Part shown: positions 1 through 9,273 of the stretch, in pieces
Numbering within the stretch: the stretch's first letter is position 1
How the letters are laid out: every line of letters starts with the position of its first letter
NCBI RefSeq assembly: GCF_001458295.1
Contig: NZ_CYUD01000002.1
Coordinates: forward strand, 124,001-188,000
Direction of reading: 5' to 3'
DNA: 64,000 nt
From: Ruegeria denitrificans
GTDB lineage: Bacteria; Pseudomonadota; Alphaproteobacteria; Rhodobacterales; Rhodobacteraceae
Notes under the pieces: generated by a model
What the model was told of the DNA's origin: nothing
Seen by the model: the letters and a program-made list of their open reading frames with translations, nothing else
The model's database searches: none
Position numbers and translations under genes: made by a program

Positions 1-647
1 TGTCTGAGGGCGCGCGCAAGGTCGTGGCCGTAGAAAAAGACACCCGTTGCATCGCCGCCCTGAACGATATCGCCACCGCTTATCCCGGTCGGCTTGAAGT
101 GATCAACGGCGACGCGCTGGAAATCGACCCGCTGGCACATCTAACCCCGCCGATCCGTATTGCGGCCAACCTACCCTATAACGTCGGTACTGAACTGCTG
201 GTCCGCTGGTTGACCCCACCTGAATGGCCTCCCTTCTGGCAAAGCCTGACACTGATGTTCCAGCGCGAAGTGGCCGACCGCATCGTTGCCCAACCTGGCA
301 GCAAAGCCTATGGCCGCCTCGCCATCCTGGCCCAATGGCGGGCCGAAGCGCGCATTGCCATGTCGCTGCCGCCCGGTGCGTTTACGCCGCCACCCAAAGT
401 CTCAAGCGCGGTCGTCCATCTGACGGCCATGCCCGAACCGCGCTATCCCGCCGACCCCGCCACCCTGTCACGTGTCGTCGCAGCCGCCTTTAACCAGCGC
501 CGGAAAATGCTGCGCGCGTCGCTAAAAGGCGTCGCCCCGGATATCGAAGATCGCCTGCTGGCAGCAGGCATTCAGCCCACCGAACGTGCTGAACAAGTCC
601 CGCTTGAGGCGTTCTGCGCCTTGGCGCGCGAAGTCAAAAAAGGTTGA
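1..647 (+). CDS. rsmA: 16S rRNA dimethyladenosine transferase RsmA (KsgA), 5' truncated by window edge
   Basis: RsmA makes the N6,N6-dimethyladenosine pair in helix 45 near the 3' end of 16S rRNA, using SAM, late in 30S assembly. The reading frame is open from the first bases; what remains begins just after the SAM-binding glycine motif with [13 protein letters not shown]. The family signature NLPYN, which holds the target adenine, is visible near position 170, and the C-terminal [13 protein letters not shown] segment is typical. About 60-70 N-terminal residues are missing. The gene ends just before a strong hairpin terminator that faces the DUF4167 gene. In this clade rsmA usually follows pdxA and surA, which would lie to the left of the window (inference). 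Confidence 0.95.
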   Translation, partial: SEGARKVVAVEKDTRCIAALNDIATAYPGRLEVINGDALEIDPLAHLTPPIRIAANLPYNVGTELLVRWLTPPEWPPFWQSLTLMFQREVADRIVAQPGSKAYGRLAILAQWRAEARIAMSLPPGAFTPPPKVSSAVVHLTAMPEPRYPADPATLSRVVAAAFNQRRKMLRASLKGVAPDIEDRLLAAGIQPTERAEQVPLEAFCALAREVKKG

Positions 648-655
648 GAGACAAT

Positions 656-685
656 AAAAAAGCCCCGGACCATCCCGGGGCTTTT
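656..685. terminator. Bidirectional rho-independent terminator between rsmA and the DUF4167 gene
   Basis: An 8-bp perfect stem (AGCCCCGG at 661-668 with CCGGGGCT at 675-682, six-base loop) is flanked by an A-run on the left and a T-run on the right. It can therefore end transcripts coming from rsmA on the plus strand and from the DUF4167 gene on the minus strand. Confidence 0.85.
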
Positions 686-704
686 ACAGTTTCAACGCCT
701 GGAA

Positions 705-1295
705 TTATTCTGCCGCTTCGGGCGCATCCCCATCCGTTTTGGGGGCATCCTCGGCCGGTGCAGCCTTGGGCTTGCGTGCGCGTGGACGACGCGCGGGCTT
801 TTCTTTCTTTTCTGGCTTTTCAGAGGCGTCAGCTGCCTGTGCGGCATCCTTGCTTTCCGGGGTTTCGACCAGACCGGATTCAGGTGCAGACGCTTCGGCT
901 CCGAAATCCATCACGTCAGGCTGCGGTGTCTCGGCCGGATCAGCCTGACGCGCAGCTTCACGTTCCTGGCGTTCGGCACGTTCACGATCACGCTCGGCCT
1001 GACGCTCGCGGTTCTGACGCTCCTGCTCTTCGCGGCGGGCTTCCATTTCGCGCTGCGCTTCGCTGAGCAGACGCAGATAATGCTCGGCGTGCTGTTGAAA
1101 GTTTTCAGCGGCCACACGGTCGTTCGCCAGCTGGGCATCACGCGCCAACTGATTGTATTTATCAATGATCTGCTGGGGCGTACCGCGCACCTTGCCTTCG
1201 GGGCCCGAGCTGTCAAAAACCCGGTTAACAACGTTGCCGCCAGAAGGGCGATTGCGGTTATTTTTGGCCCGCGAGCGGGATTTGGAAGATCTCAT
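705..1295 (-). CDS. DUF4167 domain protein
   Basis: 196 residues. The N-terminal 75 residues carry the DUF4167 pattern: an Arg/Asn-rich start, then NRVFDSSGPEGKVRGT and an amphipathic stretch rich in Ala/Gln ending in QQHAEHYLRLL. The rest is a long charged Glu/Arg-rich region (about 80-120, likely helical or coiled coil) and a Lys/Ala/Pro-rich basic tail. The family is widespread in alphaproteobacteria; its function is not known to me. The basic ends suggest nucleic-acid or ribosome contact (inference). Single gene, convergent with rsmA. The 243 bp upstream, before prmC, hold no gene I can recognise and presumably its promoter. Confidence 0.85.
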   Translation of the reverse strand: MRSSKSRSRAKNNRNRPSGGNVVNRVFDSSGPEGKVRGTPQQIIDKYNQLARDAQLANDRVAAENFQQHAEHYLRLLSEAQREMEARREEQERQNRERQAERDRERAERQEREAARQADPAETPQPDVMDFGAEASAPESGLVETPESKDAAQAADASEKPEKKEKPARRPRARKPKAAPAEDAPKTDGDAPEAAE

Positions 1296-1538
1296 CGTAC
1301 TTTACGTCAGCCTTGTATTTCGGTGTCGATCAAGTCGCGTCCTGCACTGCTCAAAGGCGTTAGCCGTCACGCGATGTCGACTTTTTTGGGCTTGGCGTCA
1401 GGGGCCCGCTGAAACAGCGTCAACCTCTCCGACTATCTCTGAGTAAGCATGTCCAGCGCCTACAGACAAGAGGTTTGTCCAAAAAATCGCAGGTTTTTTA
1501 CATTGATCGGCGCATTTCAGCCTCACCTGATGTCTAAT

Positions 1539-2381
1539 TTACGGCATTCTGGCGACAACAACGCGATCACGGCCATCCAAATCGGGGATGACCCGCGCGT
1601 CAATCAATCCAGCCGCCTGAAACAAAGCTGCGACGCTTTGGCCCTGCTTCGGCCCAATCTCAACCAGAATACGCCCACCGGGCATCAGGAAATCCGGTAC
1701 TGAAGCTGCGATATGGCGGTATGCGCCAAGCCCGTCCCCTTCATCCGTCAGCGCCATGCGCGGTTCGTGCTCGCGCACTTCGGGCGACAGATCCTGCATT
1801 TCGGCCAGCGAAATATAAGGAGGATTCGAAACGATCAGGTCGAACATGCCCTCAATATTTTCAAACCAGTCCGAGCGTACAATCTCGACCCTGCCCTGCA
1901 TCTGATGCTGCACGGCATTCGCGCTGGCTTGCAAACAGGCGGCTTCGCTCAGATCAGCACCGAGGCCCGAGGCACTCGTGCGCTCGGCCAGCAGGGTGAT
2001 CAGGATACAGCCCGAGCCTGTGCCCAGATCCAGAACATGATCGAACGGTTCACTTAACGCTGCCTCAACCAGTGTCTCGGTTTCGGGCCGAGGATCCAGC
2101 ACATCCCGGCTGACACGGAACCGGCGGCCATAAAACTCGCGCTCGCCCAGCAAATGCGATACCGGCACACGAATGGCCCGCAATGAGATCAGTTGATCAT
2201 AGCGTTCGGCAATCTCGGGCGACAATTCCTCAGGCGCGATCAAAGTGACCCGGCTTGCCTCGATCCGGGCAGCATGGGCCAGCAGAACCCGCGCATCGCG
2301 TGCCGGGTCGTCCACCCCTGCAGCGCGCAGCCGTGCGGTGGCGGCAACCATGGCCTGGGCGGCTGTCAACGCAGCAATCAT
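1539..2381 (-). CDS. prmC: Peptide chain release factor N5-glutamine methyltransferase PrmC
   Basis: PrmC methylates the glutamine of the GGQ motif of release factors 1 and 2, using SAM, which raises termination efficiency. The 280-residue protein has the N-terminal helical domain, a Rossmann SAM site ([15 protein letters not shown]) and the NPPY catalytic motif ([11 protein letters not shown]). The start codon overlaps the stop of prfA by 4 bp (ATGA), so enzyme and substrate are translationally coupled, as in many bacteria. Confidence 0.96.
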   Translation of the reverse strand: MIAALTAAQAMVAATARLRAAGVDDPARDARVLLAHAARIEASRVTLIAPEELSPEIAERYDQLISLRAIRVPVSHLLGEREFYGRRFRVSRDVLDPRPETETLVEAALSEPFDHVLDLGTGSGCILITLLAERTSASGLGADLSEAACLQASANAVQHQMQGRVEIVRSDWFENIEGMFDLIVSNPPYISLAEMQDLSPEVREHEPRMALTDEGDGLGAYRHIAASVPDFLMPGGRILVEIGPKQGQSVAALFQAAGLIDARVIPDLDGRDRVVVARMP

Positions 2382-3433
2382 TGCGCCATCTCGGCCAAAA
2401 GCCGGGCCTGATCGTCGGCGGTCAACGCGTCGATCACTTCATCCAGATCGCCCTGCATCACCTGGTCCAGTTTATAGAGCGTCAAGTTGATGCGGTGATC
2501 CGTCATTCGGCCCTGCGGAAAGTTATACGTCCTGATCCGTTCCGACCTGTCGCCTGACCCCACCTGACTGGCGCGATCCGCCGACCGTTCACTGTCGATC
2601 CGCTGACGCTCCAGATCATAGAGGCGCGTTTTCAGCACCTGCATCGCAATTTCACGGTTACGGTGCTGCGATTTTTCGGAGCTTGTTACCACCAAACCCG
2701 AGGGAAGGTGCGTGATCCGCACCGCCGAGTCGGTGGTGTTCACGTGCTGACCACCTGCGCCCGAGCTTCGCATCGTATCTATGCGAATGTCATTGGCGTC
2801 GATCTGAATATCCACGTCCTCAGCCTCGGGCAGAACCGCCACAGTCGCCGCCGAGGTATGAATCCTGCCACCGCTTTCGGTTTCGGGCACCCGCTGCACC
2901 CGGTGAACACCGGATTCGTATTTCATGCGTGCAAAAACATTGTCGCCCTTGATATGGGCCACAACCTCTTTGATACCGCCAAGGTCCGAGGCCTGTTCTT
3001 CAATGATCTCAAACTGCCAACCGCGGGCTTCGGCATAGCGTTGATACATGCGCAGCAAATCACCGGCGAACAACGCGGCCTCATCCCCACCCGTTCCGGG
3101 GCGGATTTCCAGCATCGCTGGACGCGCGTCGGCCTTATCCCGCGGCAACAGCGCCAGTTGCAAGGCTTGTTCGGCCTGTGGGATGCGGACCTGCAGGTCG
3201 GGAATTTCCTCTTCGGCCAGCTCCTTCATGTCGGGATCGGTCAGCATCGTTTCAGCCTCGGCCAGATCGGCGACCAGCTGGCGCCACGCCATGATCTGAT
3301 CGACCACCGGCTTCAGATCCGAATACTCCTTGGCCAAAGCCGCAATATCTCCTCCCGAGGCGCCATCTGCCATGGCCGCTTCGAGATACTGGAATCGCTG
3401 GGTTAACTGTTCAAGGCGTTCTTCGGGGATCAT
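2378..3433 (-). CDS. prfA: Peptide chain release factor 1
   Basis: RF1 reads UAA and UAG and triggers peptide release. The 351-residue protein has the family's usual length, the tripeptide anticodon region in its PxT form ([15 protein letters not shown]) and the universal GGQ loop ([17 protein letters not shown]) that enters the peptidyl transferase centre. First gene of a two-gene operon with prmC. PxT rather than SPF separates it from RF2. Confidence 0.97.
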   Translation of the reverse strand: MIPEERLEQLTQRFQYLEAAMADGASGGDIAALAKEYSDLKPVVDQIMAWRQLVADLAEAETMLTDPDMKELAEEEIPDLQVRIPQAEQALQLALLPRDKADARPAMLEIRPGTGGDEAALFAGDLLRMYQRYAEARGWQFEIIEEQASDLGGIKEVVAHIKGDNVFARMKYESGVHRVQRVPETESGGRIHTSAATVAVLPEAEDVDIQIDANDIRIDTMRSSGAGGQHVNTTDSAVRITHLPSGLVVTSSEKSQHRNREIAMQVLKTRLYDLERQRIDSERSADRASQVGSGDRSERIRTYNFPQGRMTDHRINLTLYKLDQVMQGDLDEVIDALTADDQARLLAEMAQ

Positions 3434-3495
3434 CCGCGCGGTGTCTCTTAATCCGGCGCTTTGGTCAAGGGCCGTCCCTGTGCTAAGCTGACGCT

Positions 3496-3798
3496 ATGAC
3501 ACGTTTGGCACTTGTTATTTTGGTGTGCGCAGCCCCGGCCATGGCTGATGTGGTCGGTCCCGGAGGCAAGGTACAAGACTGCTATTGTACCGACAAATCC
3601 GGCACGCGCATCGAGTTGGGTGAGATGATCTGCCTGCAGGTCGATGGCCGCATGTTCACGGCACAATGCCAGATGTCCCTGAACGTCCCCATGTGGCGCG
3701 AAGTGCAAGAGGGTTGTTTGTCGTCAGAACTGCAACCTAGTCAACCACCCATCAACCCTGTTTCGATTTACCCCGAAATCTCGCCGACCAAATCTTAA
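3496..3798 (+). CDS. Small cysteine-containing secreted protein
   Basis: 100 residues, start at 3496. A short signal peptide ends at AMA-DV (about residue 17). The mature part has four cysteines within a 60-residue core (DCYC, ICLQ, QCQM, EGCL), suggesting disulfides in the periplasm. No named family is recognised. It is divergent from prfA. Its last 75 bases overlap, tail to tail, the end of the DUF1499 gene on the other strand, so the unstructured PSQPP tail may be an extension caused by that overlap. Function unknown. Confidence 0.7.
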   Translation: MTRLALVILVCAAPAMADVVGPGGKVQDCYCTDKSGTRIELGEMICLQVDGRMFTAQCQMSLNVPMWREVQEGCLSSELQPSQPPINPVSIYPEISPTKS

Positions 3799-4128
3799 TC
3801 GTCCATTGATGCGCAGAATTTCTCCATCCTGCTGAATCGTTGTGTAATCTGGGAAACCAAAAGCCTTGCTGCGCGTTATGTAAGTGACCATCCCCTCTCG
3901 CACGGATCCCGCCAACACGTAGGTTCGGGGGGTATCTGTCACGATTTCATGCAGACGCTCAAAACTGTCCGGTTCGCCTTCGATCACCCGAAACACGCCG
4001 CCTGGCATATCCCTATCTGTATCTCCAACCGGGGCGACGTGCCAACGATTTGGGTCTGATGGGGCTAAGCGAATGGCAGCCATGACGATCAGGCAAGCAA
4101 CCAATCCCCATAAGAACATTCTTTTCAT
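3724..4128 (-). CDS. DUF1499 family membrane-anchored protein
   Basis: About 134 residues from the chosen ATG at 4128, which gives a clean start MKRMFLWGLVACLIVMAAIR, a signal anchor. An upstream in-frame start would add 20 residues before the hydrophobic segment and is less likely. The C-terminal half has the DUF1499 features TYVLAGSVREGMVTYITRS and FGFPDYTTIQQ. The family's function is unknown. It lies just downstream of the ureohydrolase genes and overlaps the small secreted protein on the other strand. Confidence 0.75.
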   Translation of the reverse strand: MKRMFLWGLVACLIVMAAIRLAPSDPNRWHVAPVGDTDRDMPGGVFRVIEGEPDSFERLHEIVTDTPRTYVLAGSVREGMVTYITRSKAFGFPDYTTIQQDGEILRINGRLRFGRRDFGVNRNRVDGWLTRLQF

Positions 4129-4191
4129 CCCGATCCCGTCGCTTTGCAAAACAATATTCGGATCGCTGGTCGTGGCAAGGCACCCCACCCC

Positions 4192-5139
4192 CTACCGTGA
4201 CGTCACGCCGGGTAGGATGCACAACATCTCAAACAACAGGTTCGCCGCTGTCAGCGCGGTGTTTCCAGTGGGGTCATAGGGCGGGGACACCTCAACCAGA
4301 TCACACCCCACTACATTCATGCCCGCCAGCGCGTGGATTAGTTGCAAGGCCTGGGGCGTGGTCAGCCCCGCAATCTCGGGCGTGCCGGTGCCAGGGGCGA
4401 TGGAGGGGTCCAGGCTGTCGATATCGTACGAGATGTAAACCGGGTGCTCGCCGATCTCTTTGCGAATCTGGGCACCGGTCACGGTCAAGTTCTGCTGCCA
4501 CAGCTCCCATGCTGGGAATTGGCGAAAGCCCCAGCCCTTTGCTTCGGTGAAATCCGACGCAGCATAGCCAGAACCGCGAATGCCGATCTGAAAGGTTTTA
4601 TCAGGAACAATAAGCCCCTCTTCGTAAGCGCGGCGAAAGACGGTGCCGTGGGTCTCCTTTTCGCCAAACATCTCATCATTCACGTCCGCATGGGCGTCGA
4701 CATGGACCAGCGCTACCGGCCCATGCTTGGCCGCAATTGCGCGCAGGATGGGCAACGTGATCGAATGATCACCCCCCATCGCAGCCGGCGTCGCGCCCTG
4801 CGCCAGAATAGCGTCATAGCTTTCCTTGATGATTTTCAGACTGTCGGCCAACGAGAATGTATTGATCGCAAGATCGCCGATATCCGCGATTTGCAGACTG
4901 TCGAACGGGGCCGCAAACGTGGCCATGTTATAGGGCCGGATCATCGCACTTTCGCTGCGGATCTGCTTGGGTCCGAACCGCGTGCCCGACCGCCACGAAG
5001 TGCCGATGTCCATCGGAATCCCCAGCACCGCCACGTCCAACCCGGCAAGCGAATCCACCTGCGGCAGGCGCATAAACGTATTCGGCCCCGAAAAACGCGC
5101 CAGATCATTGCCGCTGATGGGTTGGTTAAACTCTGTCAT
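4192..5139 (-). CDS. Ureohydrolase (agmatinase / guanidinobutyrase family), first copy
   Basis: Arginase-fold Mn2+ enzyme that splits urea from a guanidino compound. Metal-binding motifs are intact: GGDHS, HVDAHADVND and YDIDSLDPSIAPGTGTPE, plus VEVSPPYD near the end. The start is set at 5139 because the SD-like GGGAGA sits about 10 bases upstream; an ATG three codons earlier is too close to it. The substrate (agmatine, guanidinobutyrate, guanidinopropionate) cannot be told from the sequence. Forms a run with a second ureohydrolase and an M20 hydrolase. Confidence 0.88.
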   Translation of the reverse strand: MTEFNQPISGNDLARFSGPNTFMRLPQVDSLAGLDVAVLGIPMDIGTSWRSGTRFGPKQIRSESAMIRPYNMATFAAPFDSLQIADIGDLAINTFSLADSLKIIKESYDAILAQGATPAAMGGDHSITLPILRAIAAKHGPVALVHVDAHADVNDEMFGEKETHGTVFRRAYEEGLIVPDKTFQIGIRGSGYAASDFTEAKGWGFRQFPAWELWQQNLTVTGAQIRKEIGEHPVYISYDIDSLDPSIAPGTGTPEIAGLTTPQALQLIHALAGMNVVGCDLVEVSPPYDPTGNTALTAANLLFEMLCILPGVTSR

Positions 5140-5202
5140 TCCCGTCATTCTCCCGTCCGGTCTTTTGGTTAACCTGATACCGGAAAGGTGGCTAACCAAT
5201 GA

Positions 5203-6168
5203 TTAAGGCTGCAACTTATTCCACCCCAACAGACAAACAATCTGCGTCGCCACATGCGCCCCGGCAATCGCCGTTGCACCGGACGTGTCATAAGGCGGAG
5301 AGACCTCGACCACGTCGCCGCCCTTGATGTTGATCCCGGCAATGTCGCGCAAAATGATCTGCGCCTGGATCGAGCTGAGCCCACCCCAAACAGGCGTGCC
5401 GGTGCCTGGGGCAAAGGCCGGGTCCAATCCGTCAATGTCAAAGCTCAGATAGACGGGGCTGTCGCCGAGAATACCCTTGATCTTCTGCGCCACGGCGGCA
5501 GGGCCGGATTCATGAACCTCACGCGCGTCGATGATGTTGACGCCCAGCGTGTCCTCATTCGTGGTGCGAATGCCGACCTGAACCGAGCGTTTCGGGTCCA
5601 CGATCCCTGATTTCACCGCCTTGTAGAACATCGTGCCGTGATCCACTCGGGACATGTCGTCATCCGCCCAGGTGTCTGTATGAGCATCGAATTGCAGCAA
5701 CGACATCGGCCCGTATTTCTCGGCATAGGCTTTCAGAATCGGAAAGCTGATATAGTGATCCCCGCCCAACGAAACCGAGGCCACGTCGGCCGCCAGAATA
5801 GTACGAATGTGATCCGTCAGCGTATCGGGAAACGCCGGGATATTGGCGTAGTCATAGGCCACATCTCCGTAATCTACGATCGCCAATTCGCTGAGTGCAT
5901 CGAAGGGCCAGCCATATGGTGCATCCGGCGATTGCAGCGCGCTGGCCTCGCGGATCGCTCGGGGACCAAGGCGCGTGCCCGGGCGGTTGGTCACCGCCTG
6001 ATCGAAGGGCACACCGGTGACGGCGATATCCACACCCTTCAGCTCTTTGGTATAGAGCCGCCGTAGGAACGAAGTTGCGCCGCCAAACGTGTTTTCGAAG
6101 GATAACCCTTTGAGGTCCGGATTGGTGAATGCCTCATCCACCTGATTTCTTGCGTCTTCCAGTGCCAT
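5203..6168 (-). CDS. speB: Agmatinase-family ureohydrolase, second copy
   Basis: 321 residues, same fold as the downstream neighbour but clearly diverged. Mn ligands are present in GGDHYISF, QFDAHTDTWADD and FDIDGLDPAFAPGTGTP. The long N-terminal segment with FGGATSFLRR and the PYGWPFDALSELAIVDYGDV pattern fit agmatinases of Rhodobacteraceae. Likely role: agmatine to putrescine plus urea, or a related guanidino acid. Good SD (GGGGGAAG) before the ATG. Only 12 bases separate it from the M20 gene upstream, so the three genes probably form one transcript. Confidence 0.88.
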   Translation of the reverse strand: MALEDARNQVDEAFTNPDLKGLSFENTFGGATSFLRRLYTKELKGVDIAVTGVPFDQAVTNRPGTRLGPRAIREASALQSPDAPYGWPFDALSELAIVDYGDVAYDYANIPAFPDTLTDHIRTILAADVASVSLGGDHYISFPILKAYAEKYGPMSLLQFDAHTDTWADDDMSRVDHGTMFYKAVKSGIVDPKRSVQVGIRTTNEDTLGVNIIDAREVHESGPAAVAQKIKGILGDSPVYLSFDIDGLDPAFAPGTGTPVWGGLSSIQAQIILRDIAGINIKGGDVVEVSPPYDTSGATAIAGAHVATQIVCLLGWNKLQP

Positions 6169-6180
6169 GTCTTCCCCCCA

Positions 6181-7344
6181 TTAGCCCAAAGGCTGCGCCT
6201 TTTCGACAATCCGTGCAAAGAACGAGGCGCCAACCGGCGCGATCTCGTCGTTAAAGTTATATTTGGGGTGGTGTAGGCCCGCGCCCTCACCCTGCCCAAG
6301 GAACAGATAGGCGCCGGGACGTGCCTGTAACATATAGGAAAAATCCTCGGCCCCCATCTCACGCCCAGCATTGGCGGTTACCCGGTCTGCGCCGGAAATA
6401 TCACGCGCGACGTCGGCTGCGAACCCGGCCTTTTCGACGTCGTTGATCGTGGCGGGATAACTCTTTTCATAGTCCAGCCGCGCTGTGACCCCGTACGAGG
6501 TCGCCTGCCCCTGCACGATCTGTTCCATCCGCTCCATCACCATCTTCTGCACAGCGGGATCAAAAGTGCGCACCGTACCGTTGATGAAGGCCGTATCGGG
6601 GATCACGTTGTTCACCGTTCCCGTATGGATTTGCGTTACCGAGACGACCAGATCGTCCAGCGCATAGTGATTGCGGCTGACAATGGTCTGGATCGCCTGC
6701 GCGATGCCGCAGGCTGCCATCACTGGATCGCGCGTTTCGTGCGGCATGGCACCGTGGCCTCCGACACCCTGAATGTGTACCTCGAACGTGTCCACTGCTG
6801 CCATAATCGGCCCCGGCGTGGTATAGAACGACCCTTCGACAAATCCGGGCGCGTTGTGCAGCGCATAGACCTGAGAGATGTTGAACCGATCCATGATCCC
6901 CTCTTCGACCATGACACCGGCCCCACCGCCCTCTTCTTCGGCGGGTTGAAAGATCAACGCCACGCGGCCGCGGAAATTCCGTGTCTCTGATAGATAGCGT
7001 GCCGCGCCCAACAGCATCGTGGTGTGTCCGTCATGACCGCAGGCGTGCATCATGCCGGGTTTCTTGGACGCGTAAGACACGCCCGTTTCCTCGGGGATTG
7101 GCAATGCGTCCATATCGGCGCGCAAGCCGATGGTCGGCCCCTCACCCTGCCCATTGATGATTGCCACTATGCCCGTCTTGGCAATGCCCTCATGCAGCTC
7201 ATCCACGCCGAACTCGCGCAGTCGGTCGGCAACGAAAGCAGATGTTTCGTGACATTCGAACTCAAGCTCGGGGATCGAATGCAGGTGTTGACGCCATGCG
7301 GCCATGTCGGCAGAGAAATCGGCAATTCGGTTGACGACGGGCAT
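6181..7344 (-). CDS. M20 family metal-dependent amidohydrolase (hippurate hydrolase / N-acyl amino acid deacylase type)
   Basis: 387 residues from the ATG at 7344, preceded by GGAG. The di-metal motifs of M20D peptidases are visible: HSIPELEFECHET, GLRADMDALPI, MHACGHDGHTTMLLGAA, FQPAEEEGGGA and AEDFSYML near the C-terminus. Such enzymes remove acyl groups from amino acids. Placed before two ureohydrolases it may feed or clear a conjugated guanidino compound (inference). It shares a 66-bp divergent promoter region with mazG. Confidence 0.88.
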   Translation of the reverse strand: MPVVNRIADFSADMAAWRQHLHSIPELEFECHETSAFVADRLREFGVDELHEGIAKTGIVAIINGQGEGPTIGLRADMDALPIPEETGVSYASKKPGMMHACGHDGHTTMLLGAARYLSETRNFRGRVALIFQPAEEEGGGAGVMVEEGIMDRFNISQVYALHNAPGFVEGSFYTTPGPIMAAVDTFEVHIQGVGGHGAMPHETRDPVMAACGIAQAIQTIVSRNHYALDDLVVSVTQIHTGTVNNVIPDTAFINGTVRTFDPAVQKMVMERMEQIVQGQATSYGVTARLDYEKSYPATINDVEKAGFAADVARDISGADRVTANAGREMGAEDFSYMLQARPGAYLFLGQGEGAGLHHPKYNFNDEIAPVGASFFARIVEKAQPLG

Positions 7345-7410
7345 CTGGGGTGGACTCCTGATCCTGACTGCGGAATGGATGCATCTGACACCGGAACGAA
7401 AGGGTTCGCA

Positions 7411-8268
7411 ATGGCCGAAAATCCTCTGATCCACGACAGCGAAGCGGGTATCGAGCGTTTGCTGGAAATTATGCGCCGCCTGCGCGACCCGGATTCAGGC
7501 TGCCCGTGGGATATCGAACAGGATTTCGCCACCATCGCGCCCTACACGATCGAAGAGGCCTATGAGGTCGCGGACACCATCGAACGCAACGCCTATGACG
7601 AGTTGAAGGGCGAGTTGGGTGACCTGCTGTTCCAGTCCGTCTTCCACGCGCAAATGGCTGAAGAGGCTGGCCATTTCACCTTTCAGGATGTGGTCCGCAC
7701 CATGTCGGACAAGATGGTCGACCGCCATCCGCATGTGTTCGGCGACGAATCCCGGGACAAGTCTGCCGAACAACAAACGGTGGACTGGGAAACGATCAAG
7801 GCAGCCGAGCGTGCCGGCAAGGAACAGAAAGGCGCTTTGGACGGCGTGGCCGCGAACCTGCCTGCCCTGCTGCGTGCGCATAAGCTGCAAAAACGCGCCG
7901 CCCGTGTGGGGTTCGACTGGCCCGATGCCAGCCATGTGCTTGCAAAGATCACCGAAGAGGCCGCCGAACTGGAAGAGGCCCGCAACAGCAAGGACGAGGA
8001 TGCGCTAGAGGATGAATTCGGCGATCTACTCTTTGTGATGGTCAATCTAGGCCGTCATCTGGGTATCGAACCCGAGGCCGCCCTGCGCCGCACCAATGCC
8101 AAGTTCACCCGTCGTTTTGAGCAGGTCGAGGCACGCCTGGCCGCGCGTGGCAAAACTCCGTCGCAAAGTGATCTGGCCGAGATGGATGCCCTTTGGGACG
8201 AAGTGAAGATTGAGGAACATCGCGCCAATGGCAAACTCCCGCCTGTGGACGCTGCGACCGACGCCTGA
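7411..8268 (+). CDS. mazG: Nucleoside triphosphate pyrophosphohydrolase MazG
   Basis: MazG hydrolyses (d)NTPs to monophosphates and pyrophosphate, cleaning the nucleotide pool and tempering (p)ppGpp. 285 residues from the ATG at 7411 (AAAGGG upstream). The frame is open further left, but that part overlaps the divergent M20 gene. Two MazG domains are seen. The first has EEAYEVADTIER with ELGDLLFQ; the second has EEAAELEEAR with EFGDLLFVMVNL. Each carries the EExxE...ExxD metal ligands. Confidence 0.93.
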   Translation: MAENPLIHDSEAGIERLLEIMRRLRDPDSGCPWDIEQDFATIAPYTIEEAYEVADTIERNAYDELKGELGDLLFQSVFHAQMAEEAGHFTFQDVVRTMSDKMVDRHPHVFGDESRDKSAEQQTVDWETIKAAERAGKEQKGALDGVAANLPALLRAHKLQKRAARVGFDWPDASHVLAKITEEAAELEEARNSKDEDALEDEFGDLLFVMVNLGRHLGIEPEAALRRTNAKFTRRFEQVEARLAARGKTPSQSDLAEMDALWDEVKIEEHRANGKLPPVDAATDA

Positions 8269-8331
8269 AACCGCTGGACAAGTGCAGTGACACTTGCGAG
8301 TGTCCGCGCTTCAAGACCCCGGAGGCAAATC

Positions 8332-9273
8332 ATGGCACCGCGCAAGATCATCATCGACACTGATCCCGGTCAGGACGACGCCGTCGCCATCCTGCTGGCG
8401 CTGGCCAGCCCCGAAGAGATCGACGTGCTGGGCATCACTGCTGTCGCTGGGAACGTGCCGCTGGAGCTGACCGCCAAGAACGCGCGGATCGTTTGTGAGC
8501 TGGCCGGGCATACGCATATCCCTGTCTATGCTGGCTGCGACCGTCCGCTGAGTCGCGCCTTGGTGACTGCAGAGCATGTGCACGGCAAGACCGGTCTGGA
8601 CGGACCCGTACTGCCAGATCCCGAAATGCCTTTGGCTGATGGGCACGCAGTAGATTTCATCATCGACACCCTGCGCGCGCAGGAACCGGGGACGGTGACA
8701 CTGTGCCCGCTGGGGCCGTTGACCAATATCGCCACGGCCTTTCAGAAAGCGCCTGATATCGTCGACCGGGTGCAGGAAATCGTGCTGATGGGTGGTGCAT
8801 ATTTTCAGGTGGGGAACATTACCCCTACCGCCGAATTCAACATTTACGTTGATCCGGAAGCGGCTGAAATCGTTTTTAAATCCGGCGTTCACATCGTAGT
8901 GATGCCGCTGGACGTCACCCACGACGCGCTAGTCACGAAACACCGCAATGAGGCATTCCGCGCGCTTGATTCAAAAGTCGGGCACGCGGTTGCGGAAATG
9001 ACGGATTTCTTTGAACGCTTTGACATGGAAAAATACGGCTCGGAAGGCGCCCCACTGCACGACCCTTGTGTGACCGCATATCTGATCCGGCCCGAACTGT
9101 TCTCTGGCCGCCACATCAACGTACAGATCGAAACGCAATCCGACCTGACTCTTGGGATGACCGTCGCCGACTGGTGGCGCGTGACGGATCATCTACCTAA
9201 TGCCATGTTCATGGGGGAAATCGACGCCGATGGATTCTTTGACCTGCTAACAGAAAGGCTGGCCCGCCTATGA
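8332..9273 (+). CDS. Inosine/uridine-preferring nucleoside hydrolase
   Basis: Cleaves the N-glycosidic bond of ribonucleosides to give base and ribose. 313 residues from the ATG at 8332, preceded by GGAGG. The hallmark Ca2+-binding N-terminus DTDPGQDDAVAILLAL is complete, with ITAVAGN, the GPLTNIA loop and HDPCVTAYL near the end supplying the remaining ligands. Overlaps the next gene by ATGA, so the two are translationally coupled. Confidence 0.92.
   Translation: MAPRKIIIDTDPGQDDAVAILLALASPEEIDVLGITAVAGNVPLELTAKNARIVCELAGHTHIPVYAGCDRPLSRALVTAEHVHGKTGLDGPVLPDPEMPLADGHAVDFIIDTLRAQEPGTVTLCPLGPLTNIATAFQKAPDIVDRVQEIVLMGGAYFQVGNITPTAEFNIYVDPEAAEIVFKSGVHIVVMPLDVTHDALVTKHRNEAFRALDSKVGHAVAEMTDFFERFDMEKYGSEGAPLHDPCVTAYLIRPELFSGRHINVQIETQSDLTLGMTVADWWRVTDHLPNAMFMGEIDADGFFDLLTERLARL

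Noticed and set aside
1449..1703. Small plus-strand frame in the gap before prmC
   Set aside because: Most of it overlaps prmC in antisense and it has no ribosome site or recognisable sequence.
7024..7410. N-terminal extension of MazG by about 129 codons
   Set aside because: It would overlap the divergent M20 gene entirely and lacks MazG-like sequence; the ATG at 7411 has a proper ribosome site.
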